From positions 1 to 64,000 of IMG/VR virus record IMGVR_UViG_3300043172_000799: a DNA stretch of 64,000 nucleotides; one strand, given 5' to 3'. Made by a program: the position numbers and the translations under genes. Position 1 is the stretch's first letter. Every line of letters starts with the position of its first letter. This DNA comes from a virus. Below, in pieces: positions 56,832 through 64,000 of the stretch. Under the pieces are notes generated by a model. The model saw only the letters and a program-made list of their open reading frames with translations. It ran no database searches and had not been told where the DNA came from.

Positions 56832-56883
56832 CTGTCTTTTCTCTCGCGCGAGACTGGCAGAAATGTCAGGAGAGAGGAGACAG
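56832..56883 (+). promoter_or_regulatory. Hairpin burying the HNH ribosome site
   Basis: CTGTCTTTTCTCTC (56832-56845) pairs with GAGAGAGGAGACAG (56870-56883), 14 bp with two G-U pairs. The right arm includes the AGAGGAGACAGG site of the HNH gene at 56891. Confidence 0.75.
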
Positions 56884-56890
56884 GATTTAT

Positions 56891-57742
56891 ATGACAGAAG
56901 AAAAATATCTCATTACAGAAAAAGGCAGAGAATGCCCTAAATGTGGTGAGTTTAAAGAATGGGAAGAATTTGGCAAGAGAAAAGGTAGACCATCTGGATA
57001 TGCCAGCAGTTGTAAAGAATGTGGCAGGAAGTATGCTAGGAAATATTCAAAAAGTAATAAACAAAAAATAAATCAATATGCAAAAGAGTACCGAAGTAAC
57101 AACAAAGAGCAAATAGAGGAGTATATGGTTGGCTACCGTACTACAAATGCTGAGAATACTAAAGAGTATAATAAAAGATATAAGGAAGAAAATAAAGAGT
57201 CTCTTAAAGAACATTACTTAGAGAATTTTGAAGCTACAAGACATATTAGAGAGCAATATTATTGTAATAATAAGGAAGTGATGCAGTCTAATAATAAGAG
57301 ATACCGTCACAACAACAAAGAAGGAATAAAAGCTAAAGCCAAAAGATATGATCTGGAAAATAAAGCTAAACGAAATTATAGAAATAAGGAGAGACGTAAA
57401 TCTGATCTTAATTTTAAAATAGTTACCAGCTTACGCTCCAGAATGGGTAATGCTTTGAAAGCTCAAAATTCTGAGAAATTTTTTCATGCATTAGATATAT
57501 TAGGATGTTCTCCAGCAGAGTGTGTTAGTCATCTGGAAAAACAATTCACAGAGGGTATGTCTTGGAGTAATCATGCAAAAGACGGATGGCATATAGATCA
57601 TATTAGACCTTGTGCTTCTTTTGACCTAACTATTCCTGAACAGCAAAAGTTATGCTTCCACTACACAAATTTACAACCTTTATGGTGGTATGATAATTTA
57701 GAAAAACTGGATAAATGGGAAGAAGACTTAGATAATGAATAA
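56891..57742 (+). CDS. HNH homing endonuclease (family copy 5)
   Basis: 283 residues. An N-terminal zinc finger (GRECPKCGEFKEWEEFG...CKECGRK), a long Lys/Asn/Glu repeat linker (EYRSNNKEQIEEY and similar), then the core GWHIDHIRPCASFDL...CFHYTNLQPLWW. Closest by eye to copy 1 at 8.9 kb. Translation is likely limited by the leader hairpin. Confidence 0.88.
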   Translation: MTEEKYLITEKGRECPKCGEFKEWEEFGKRKGRPSGYASSCKECGRKYARKYSKSNKQKINQYAKEYRSNNKEQIEEYMVGYRTTNAENTKEYNKRYKEENKESLKEHYLENFEATRHIREQYYCNNKEVMQSNNKRYRHNNKEGIKAKAKRYDLENKAKRNYRNKERRKSDLNFKIVTSLRSRMGNALKAQNSEKFFHALDILGCSPAECVSHLEKQFTEGMSWSNHAKDGWHIDHIRPCASFDLTIPEQQKLCFHYTNLQPLWWYDNLEKLDKWEEDLDNE

Positions 57743-58063
57743 AATGTAACTCGCAAGAGATTTGTCTGGAAGGTGACAACCGGACGTAAAGACCTTTCTT
57801 AAGCGAAAGGCTAGGATCATCCTATTTAAGACACCCTTAATTGGGTGTCTTTTCTGTTTATAACTCCAATCCAACCAAATTCCCTCCAAATCACTCACTT
57901 GTGTGCTCCACAGTAAATCATAATGTACACTTAGGTAAGATCAAATAAGAAACTAATGCCTCAGCAGAAGCCTAGGGACTTTGGATCTGCCCATCAGTAG
58001 ATGTGGCTATATTAATTTTTAATTCTCATATTATTTATGAGGGCAATTAACAGGAGTTAAACG
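57743..58063 (+). other. Intergenic region: structured leader, terminator and CACTTGTGTG motif
   Basis: 320 bp before the scaffold gene. 57751-57822 shows GTCTGG/CCGGAC and CCTTTC/GAAAGG stems, a possible structured RNA after the HNH gene. A terminator (57826-57850) follows, then CACTTGTGTGCTCC (57896-57909) with TAATGT 16 nt downstream, and a CTCATA/TATGAG stem near 58025. The latter part presumably holds the promoter for the capsid genes. Confidence 0.55.
57826..57850 (+). terminator. Intrinsic terminator after the HNH gene
   Basis: AAGACACCC, loop TTAATT, GGGTGTCTT and then TTCTGTTT, a clean stem of 9 bp. Confidence 0.88.
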
Positions 58064-58858
58064 ATGCCATTTTTCGACGAAGTAGTAATCCCAAGTTTAA
58101 AAGAAGATGTTGATCCAAGTACAATTGAAGTAGGATTCAATGAGTATGTGACAAAGCAGAATGAGAGTTTTTCAAAGGGACTCAGGGAAAATCGTGATAC
58201 GATTCTAGAAGAGAAAAAATCCCTAGCAACCCAAATGAAAGAAGTTCAAGAGCAGTATGCTTTCCTAGAAGGGAAAGAGTTCAATGCTGATGCATATAAC
58301 AAAATGAATTCGGATTTAGAATCCTATAAATCATCTGCCAATAAAGATGAAGAAGAGTTTAGACAGCAATTGACCGATCAATATGAAAAAGGTAAAAAGT
58401 CTTATGAGGAGACAGTAACCCCGACTATCAATTCACTTAATCTTAAACTAGAAGAAGCAGTTAAGTCTAGGGATACATACCAGAACCAGTATAAGAACTA
58501 CCTTAAAGATAGTGCTCTCAGAAAAGCTGTATCAGATATAGGTGCAGACATGGATGAGTGGACGTTTGAAGGTTTTAAGACTTCAGCCAAGATTGATTAT
58601 GATGATGGAGGAGGTATCAAAGATATCTCTGTTAAGCATGATGGTGGATATATCCCAATCGAGGATTGGTCCAAGATCTTCCCAACGACTGACCGAGGCA
58701 AGAAAATGATTAAGCAGCCCATAAACGGTCCAGGTGGTGGAGCAAAAGGGTCAGGATCAGGAACTGGTGGAGCTGTTACTTTAGAAGACATTAATAATAT
58801 GGAAGATGCTGGGGCACGTAGAGTTGCACTAGCTAAATACATGGAAGGTAAAAAGTAA
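58064..58858 (+). CDS. Scaffold protein
   Basis: 264 residues directly before the major capsid gene. Glu/Lys/Gln-rich coiled coil over residues 40-150, a Gly/Ser-rich linker (GPGGGAKGSGSGTGG) and a short helical C-terminus (ALAKYMEGKK), the layout of phage scaffolds that bind coat protein through the C-terminal helix. AGGAG precedes the ATG. Confidence 0.75.
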   Translation: MPFFDEVVIPSLKEDVDPSTIEVGFNEYVTKQNESFSKGLRENRDTILEEKKSLATQMKEVQEQYAFLEGKEFNADAYNKMNSDLESYKSSANKDEEEFRQQLTDQYEKGKKSYEETVTPTINSLNLKLEEAVKSRDTYQNQYKNYLKDSALRKAVSDIGADMDEWTFEGFKTSAKIDYDDGGGIKDISVKHDGGYIPIEDWSKIFPTTDRGKKMIKQPINGPGGGAKGSGSGTGGAVTLEDINNMEDAGARRVALAKYMEGKK

Positions 58859-58901
58859 TAAACTTTTTATTATATTTTAAGTAGAAAAAACGGAGGCATA
58901 T

Positions 58902-59741
58902 ATGTCAGTAGAAAATTTTAAACCAACGATTTGGTCAGACCTTATTTTTATGGAGTATGACAAATCTTTGGTATTTGCACCCCTGATGAACAGGGATTAT
59001 GAAGGCGAAATTCAGGCAGGTGGATCATCTGTAAAGATTAACGAAATTGGTGATGTAACTACCAAAGCATACACAGGAACAGTTGCTTATGAAGATCCAA
59101 AGGATGCTTCAAAGTTCCTTCTTATAGATCAGGAATTTTATGCTGCCGTTAAGGTAGAGGATATTGATCAGGCACAGGCAAAACCAAAGGTTATGGCAAA
59201 AATTGCTAATCGTATTGGTGTTTCTCTTGCAGAAACAATGGATGAATATCTGGCAAGCCTCTCTGCTGAAGCAGGGATCACTTCCGGTCTAGGTACTGAA
59301 GCTGTTCCTATTTCCATCACATCAGCAAATGTAACTAATTACCTTTCCCTTGTTGCACAGGGTATGGACGAGCAGAATTGTCCACAGGGTGGGAGGGTCG
59401 CAGTTGTCCCCCCATGGTTCGTGCAGAAGCTTACACTTGCAAAAATCACACTTGATACAAACAACAGTGATACACTCTCTACAGGTTTTGTAGGAAACTA
59501 CTACGGATTTGATTTGTTTATGAGCAACAGTGTAGAGCATAATGCGGCAGTTTGGTACAAGCCAATGTTCTTCCTAAGAAATGATTCTATTGCTTTTGCA
59601 GAACAGCTTGTAAGAACTGAAGGAATGAGAGCAGAAAATTCTTTTTCTGATCTTATGAGATCTCTTACAGTATACGGTGGAAAAGTAACTCGTCCAAACT
59701 CTTTGGCAGTACTTACATGTGCTTTTGGTGCAGAGAGCTGA
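58902..59741 (+). CDS. Major capsid protein (P22 coat/HK97-fold type)
   Basis: 279 residues. WSDLIFMEYDKSLVFAPLMN, GGSSVKINEIGDVTTKAYTG and DQEFYAAVKVEDIDQAQAKP are typical of P22-coat-type capsid proteins. Follows the scaffold gene with GGAGGCATAT before the ATG. Expected to form the icosahedral shell. Confidence 0.85.
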   Translation: MSVENFKPTIWSDLIFMEYDKSLVFAPLMNRDYEGEIQAGGSSVKINEIGDVTTKAYTGTVAYEDPKDASKFLLIDQEFYAAVKVEDIDQAQAKPKVMAKIANRIGVSLAETMDEYLASLSAEAGITSGLGTEAVPISITSANVTNYLSLVAQGMDEQNCPQGGRVAVVPPWFVQKLTLAKITLDTNNSDTLSTGFVGNYYGFDLFMSNSVEHNAAVWYKPMFFLRNDSIAFAEQLVRTEGMRAENSFSDLMRSLTVYGGKVTRPNSLAVLTCAFGAES

Positions 59742-59764
59742 GATTAATTAGAAAGGATTTCTAA

Positions 59765-60055
59765 ATGGCAAGAGCAAAAAAAGAGGATAAAGTAGAGGCG
59801 AAAGTCCCTACTTTAGATCCTAAAAAAGTTGAAGAAGTTGTTGAAGCGAAAGTGGATGAGCTTGTTATTGAAGAGGTTGATGAAGCTAAGGCTGAAAAAC
59901 CTGTAGTAAAAGACAAAGAGCCTGAAGTTAAAATTGAAAAAACTGAAAAGCCTGAAGTCAAAGAAAAAGTAGAAAAAACTCCTTGTGAGAAATGTTCTAT
60001 AAAGTTTGGTAGTCCAGCTTGTAAAAGTTGTATTATCTTCAAACGTATGAAATAA
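59765..60055 (+). CDS. Lys/Glu/Val-rich protein with Cys tail, 96 aa
   Basis: Low-complexity residues 1-75 (EEVVEAKVDELVIEEV and similar) followed by CEKCSIKFGSPACKSC near the end. Between coat and decoration genes, it may be a minor head component. Function unknown. Confidence 0.65.
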   Translation: MARAKKEDKVEAKVPTLDPKKVEEVVEAKVDELVIEEVDEAKAEKPVVKDKEPEVKIEKTEKPEVKEKVEKTPCEKCSIKFGSPACKSCIIFKRMK

Positions 60056-60067
60056 TTGGAGGAATAA

Positions 60068-60430
60068 ATGGCTAGAAGTGCAGTAACTGTAGCAAATTTG
60101 CTAAAGTATAATACAGCGTATGATATTACCGCAGATGCAATTGATCTGGCAAATGATCATAGCATTGATATTACAGATATCAAAGATGATCTCTTTATGG
60201 TGATGATTGAGAACACAAGTACTCTTGCAGGTACAGCAACATTCGTTGCAAGTGCTTTCAACTCTGAAAGTGGACAGGGTGATCTTGTTGTCACAGTTGG
60301 TGATAGTGCAATTCAGGTGATCACACTTGAATCAGCAAGATTCAAAGGATCTGACGGTCTTCTCCTGATTGATATGGCATCTACAGGTGCTCTTGCAGGT
60401 AGAATTTTTGCATCAGAATTACCTAGATAA
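60068..60430 (+). CDS. Probable head decoration/stabilisation protein, 120 aa
   Basis: Small beta-rich protein (MARSAVTVANLLKYNTAYDI...DDLFMVMIENTSTLAGTATF...) in the position and style of capsid decoration proteins. Homology not confirmed. GGAGGAATAA precedes the ATG. Confidence 0.6.
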   Translation: MARSAVTVANLLKYNTAYDITADAIDLANDHSIDITDIKDDLFMVMIENTSTLAGTATFVASAFNSESGQGDLVVTVGDSAIQVITLESARFKGSDGLLLIDMASTGALAGRIFASELPR

Positions 60431-60441
60431 AGGAAGTAAAA

Positions 60442-61050
60442 ATGGATAAAAGTGTAGTCATTCTTGGAACTGGCATGACACTTTCTAAATTCAATAAAAG
60501 TGAACACAATGGCTCTGAAATATGGGCTGTTGGTTCTGCTTTTAAAGTACTAAAAAATACAGACATTAATATAGATAAATATTTTTGTTTACATAACAAT
60601 GAAACACTAGAATTTGACGGAGATATCATCGACCAAAATAAATACCCATTGCAATCGATTATTTCAAAATTTAACAGTAAATTCTTCACAAACTCAATAT
60701 CTTATATGATAGCATTTGCTTTATATAATGATATCAAAAAGATATCAATCTACGGAGTTGATATGGATTCTGAGAGTGAGTACGAATTTGAACGTCCTAG
60801 TGTTGCTTATTGGATGGGTTTTGCAAGAGGATTGTCGGTAGAAGTAGAGATTGCTTCTAACATTGACAGTCCTATTTTTTTGTATGGATTTGAAGATTAT
60901 AGCCCCTTAGTAAAGAGGCTTACAGATAGAATGAATTGGTCTAAACAAATGGCTGACAACTACTTAGAAGAAAAAGATGTTCGCAGAGCAGATCAGTTTA
61001 TAGGACAATACGCTGATAATAAATATTGGCTTAGAGAATTAAGAGGATAA
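60442..61050 (+). CDS. Conserved phage Rossmann-like protein, 202 aa
   Basis: SVVILGTGMTLSKFN at the N-terminus looks like a nucleotide-binding loop. TNSISYMIAFALYNDIKKIS, IYGVDMDSESEYEFERPS and YWMGFARG recur in phage proteins that resemble MptE/DUF115 or glycosyltransferase folds. Catalysis not established. Its place in the head region is unexplained. Confidence 0.6.
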   Translation: MDKSVVILGTGMTLSKFNKSEHNGSEIWAVGSAFKVLKNTDINIDKYFCLHNNETLEFDGDIIDQNKYPLQSIISKFNSKFFTNSISYMIAFALYNDIKKISIYGVDMDSESEYEFERPSVAYWMGFARGLSVEVEIASNIDSPIFLYGFEDYSPLVKRLTDRMNWSKQMADNYLEEKDVRRADQFIGQYADNKYWLRELRG

Positions 61051-61119
61051 TAATAGAGAAAACAATAATGATCTACAGGAATAGACCTGACTGTTTCTCA
61101 TAACCATACGGAGGAAAGT

Positions 61120-61416
61120 ATGTCAGAAACAAACGTAACAACCCATAATATAGAAAGAATAACATCTCCTTTACAAATTTTACTAACAGAGGGAAGTTCA
61201 TATCCTTATGACCTATCTTCCAATAGTATAAGTAGAATTTCAATATCTAATAATACATCTACTGAAATTACAATAGTATTAACAGATATTAGTACAGTAG
61301 AAAGAAGTATAAGATTAACAGCAAATAAGAATTTTGAATCTCCTGTCACACAGTTGAGTTCAATTAATACCAGTGCAATCACTAGTTTTGATATAGCTCT
61401 TTTCGGAGGTGCATAA
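61120..61416 (+). CDS. Hypothetical structural protein, 98 aa
   Basis: Ser/Thr/Ile-rich and beta-like (SISNNTSTEITIVLTDISTV). CGGAGGAAAGT precedes the ATG. Possibly a head-tail or fibre accessory protein. Not recognised. Confidence 0.6.
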   Translation: MSETNVTTHNIERITSPLQILLTEGSSYPYDLSSNSISRISISNNTSTEITIVLTDISTVERSIRLTANKNFESPVTQLSSINTSAITSFDIALFGGA

Positions 61417-61417
61417 T

Positions 61418-64000
61418 ATGGGATATTCAGGTGGTGGAGAAGGAATTGGAATCAAATACATAGATGCTACACACAGACTATCTATTGATCCAGAGACTGG
61501 AAATATAATAGCAGAAGAGTTGGTTGATGATATATGGCAACCTGGGTCGTTTGAAGCTGGTGCTAATTCGTTTTGGCTCAGATATGTTGGTCTTGCAGGT
61601 ATAGGACATCATTTAGCAACTGAGTTAAAAGATGGGCATTTTCATTTTTTTGCTCATTCAGAATTTGATGGGGAATTAACCACTCAGGATACCCAGATAA
61701 TTTATGCATATAATTATGAGGCAAGGAGAATCTACCAGCCTGACGATAGTACTACTTTCACAGGTAAAAATATAGAGTTTACTTTTCCTTCAGATGTTCA
61801 CGTATTGGCAGAAAATGTTTATTACAAAACAGGTCCGACAGGTCCAACAACTCCAGTAAAAATTCAAGTATGGAAAGGAAGTGATGATACAGGGTTAAAG
61901 GTATTTGATCAAACTTATCCTGCTTCTGATTTTACGGCTGATTCTGAAATACAGTTAGCATATAACGGGTATGTAGAGTATGATGAGGATCAGACTTATT
62001 TTTTAAGATATTCCTGTGATACTGCTTTCTCATTAAAAGCAGATGCAACAACATCATATGTATGGTTTGCAGCTGATGTTTCAGATGTCAGAGAAGATAG
62101 TATACTGCAAGTAAGATCCTATGAAAGCCGTAGTGATGGTGTTTATAGCTTTACTTCCGGTGAAGACTGGGCAATAGAGAATAATAAAATATATATATGT
62201 AATGCTACAGGAACTCAGACAGGAGATTTTGCAAGCAATTCTGACAAATGGGAAACTATTGGTGATTCTCATATTACTTACAATGAAGTAGCAAATTATG
62301 CATCATTACCTGACCCTGCTGAACATACATCTAAAATGTATATAGTTCTTAATTCAACCGGATTTGACTGGAATAGAAGAAAAGGTTTATATCATTCTGA
62401 CGGCGTGACATGGACAAGATTATCAAATGTTTCATTTGAGGTGACAGACGCAGACGCACTTTTTAGAGATGATCTTGACAATAGTAAAATAGCAAAATTT
62501 GAATTATCAGAAATCTCAGCAGATACAACTAGAACTTATAACTTTCCTGATGTTTCTGGAAGAATATTTGTCGACGGAATGACTGCTGATGTTATGTTGA
62601 ATGGGGATTTGAATCTTAACAGTGCAGGTAAAATTGTTAATATGGTTAATCCCACCCTTGACCAGGATGCTGCAACTAAAAATTATGTGGATTCTCATAG
62701 TGTTAATGGAGCATGGACAAGAACAGGAACAGTATTAAGCCCTACAAATGCAGGAGACACAGTAGGATTTGGAACAGATGTTAGATGGAATACTAGAGCA
62801 AACACCGGTGCAAACTTAGAACTCCAAGACGCAATCCCCGAGTATTACAATTCTGAACTAGATCTATGGATACCAACAGGTATTGCAGCAGGTTCAGAGG
62901 GTTTATGGATTGGTGATACTCAGATTGTGCCTTACAACGGACTAACTTCATGGAAAACCAGAACAGGTGAAATAACTCTCCCAGTTCACGTTCACCATGA
63001 TTTAGACTATATAGGGACTGATCAAAGAGCACATTATAGAACTGGTATTGATAGACTTACTAATTTTGTTATTCAACCTATTGTTACTGACGAATGGGTT
63101 GGGACTTTACTACCTCATTATGGGACTGCATTTATAGGTGGAGTATTTCACTCATTTACTACTGTTGCAGGTAATACAAAGCCAAATGCAGCAGTTGAAT
63201 TTTACATATTCACTGGTCATATAACCAAAGCGCAATTCTTCGCTGATAAAGTAACTAACAGATTACTTAAGACATATATTCCTGCTTCTACTTGGGATTA
63301 TGAAATAACACCATTTACTATTGAATTTGAAGCTGGGTTAGAATTACACATTGGAGAAGAATATACTGCTTTTCTTTATAGTCCTGATGGAGATTTTTCA
63401 TTTTTAGGGGCACCAGATCCAATATGGAATCCTTGGGAAACAGAAGAAATATTCCAACCATTTTTTGAAGTAGATGTCACTCGCCAGGAAATTAGATATA
63501 CTATCGATTATGGCGATGATGAAAATGTTACTGTACCGAGTAATCTTTTCTCAACTGCTGGTGATATTGCAGCAATGACTGGAAATCTATTTGCCTTTGG
63601 AGAAACTGGAGAATCAACCAATACTATGATTGGTGGCGCAGGTATTAATGCTTTAAGTTTAAATCAAAGTATTGGTATAGGTTTTGATGCACTATATAAT
63701 TCAACAGCACTACAAAATGTAATTAGTATAGGTCATGCATCAGGTGCAGGATCAAGTGGTGAAGATTGTTTATACTTAGGAAAACAAGCTGGTGAAAATA
63801 ATACAGTTGACGGTAAACTCTTCATTGCAAATGTTACAGACGTTTTATTAGAAGGAAGTTTTACTGATAAGTGGCTTAAGGTTCATGGTGAAATTACAAC
63901 AGAATTTCACGGTGGCTTTGGTCATTATGAAAACTTAGCTTTTACATCTGAAGATATAATGCTTGACGATGACGGTGCGTGGAGAAATATAAATTCCGTT
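61418..64000 (+). CDS. Tail fibre/structural protein, truncated by the window end
   Basis: ATG 61418, open to the last base (861 codons). Repetitive beta-rich sequence; TLDQDAATKNYVDSH is the common connector of phage fibre proteins, and HTSKMYIVLNSTGFDWNRRK and TDEWVGTLLPHYGTAF look like receptor-binding or baseplate domains. Gly/Asn-rich stretches (MIGGAGINALSLNQSIGIGF) near the end suggest a stalk. Probable host-recognition component. Confidence 0.75.
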   Translation, partial: MGYSGGGEGIGIKYIDATHRLSIDPETGNIIAEELVDDIWQPGSFEAGANSFWLRYVGLAGIGHHLATELKDGHFHFFAHSEFDGELTTQDTQIIYAYNYEARRIYQPDDSTTFTGKNIEFTFPSDVHVLAENVYYKTGPTGPTTPVKIQVWKGSDDTGLKVFDQTYPASDFTADSEIQLAYNGYVEYDEDQTYFLRYSCDTAFSLKADATTSYVWFAADVSDVREDSILQVRSYESRSDGVYSFTSGEDWAIENNKIYICNATGTQTGDFASNSDKWETIGDSHITYNEVANYASLPDPAEHTSKMYIVLNSTGFDWNRRKGLYHSDGVTWTRLSNVSFEVTDADALFRDDLDNSKIAKFELSEISADTTRTYNFPDVSGRIFVDGMTADVMLNGDLNLNSAGKIVNMVNPTLDQDAATKNYVDSHSVNGAWTRTGTVLSPTNAGDTVGFGTDVRWNTRANTGANLELQDAIPEYYNSELDLWIPTGIAAGSEGLWIGDTQIVPYNGLTSWKTRTGEITLPVHVHHDLDYIGTDQRAHYRTGIDRLTNFVIQPIVTDEWVGTLLPHYGTAFIGGVFHSFTTVAGNTKPNAAVEFYIFTGHITKAQFFADKVTNRLLKTYIPASTWDYEITPFTIEFEAGLELHIGEEYTAFLYSPDGDFSFLGAPDPIWNPWETEEIFQPFFEVDVTRQEIRYTIDYGDDENVTVPSNLFSTAGDIAAMTGNLFAFGETGESTNTMIGGAGINALSLNQSIGIGFDALYNSTALQNVISIGHASGAGSSGEDCLYLGKQAGENNTVDGKLFIANVTDVLLEGSFTDKWLKVHGEITTEFHGGFGHYENLAFTSEDIMLDDDGAWRNINSV

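Overview
The window is an internal piece of a tailed double-stranded DNA phage genome (Caudoviricetes); neither end is a natural terminus. A complete packaging and head module sits at 45-64 kb: TerS, intein-split TerL, portal, Mu-F-like minor head protein, scaffold, major capsid protein, decoration-like protein and the start of a fibre-like protein. Dozens of tiny ATGA- or TAATG-coupled genes sit to its left. AGGAGG-type ribosome sites and consensus TTGACA-N17-TATAAT promoters point to a low-GC Gram-positive or Spirochaete-like host; the sequence does not settle which.

Layout. (1) 1-26.1 kb is a leftward early/accessory block driven by several well-formed promoters. It encodes a tyrosine recombinase, an RNase H, a TOPRIM primase, a ParB-fold protein, a membrane-anchored M23 peptidase, a SLOG-NADAR fusion, a PRTase-like protein, a Lar-like zinc ribbon, a lipoprotein and many unknown small proteins. 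Near its left end is a very short tmRNA-like gene (483-608), preceded by about 570 bp of structured non-coding DNA. A rightward HNH pair (17.8-19.1 kb) interrupts the block. (2) 26.1-28 kb is a divergent control region, a two-HTH regulator and an HNH endonuclease. (3) 28-38.3 kb is a markedly AT-richer island, bounded by a 19-nt inverted repeat, with its own ribosome-site style, promoter/operator repeats and hairpins; almost nothing in it is recognisable. It ends in about 0.9 kb of hairpin-rich non-coding DNA. (4) 38.5-45.1 kb is small rightward genes with one leftward cluster (40.9-42.4 kb). (5) 45.2-64 kb is the rightward structural module.

The most notable locus is 54.6-56.8 kb. Between the phosphoesterase and scaffold genes lies a 447-residue TnpB/Cas12-like nuclease with all RuvC and zinc-finger residues intact and its own consensus promoter. 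About 200 bp downstream is a CRISPR array of five perfect 32-nt repeats and one degenerate terminal repeat, with five spacers. The gap holds a candidate anti-repeat (12 nt, one mismatch), and the array ends abruptly in the 3' remnant of an HNH endonuclease gene. No cas1 or cas2 is present. This could be a compact phage-borne type V-like system, or a type I-C-style mini-array that uses host Cas proteins and lies beside a TnpB-like gene.

Selfish elements are abundant: a LAGLIDADG intein (apparently WCT/class 3) inside the TerL Walker A motif, and at least five HNH genes of one family plus a remnant. One of these HNH genes displaced the 5' end of the phosphoesterase gene. Several leaders fold so as to bury the downstream ribosome site. 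A few small genes show lesions, three of them at short homopolymers, that may be assembly indels rather than true decay.
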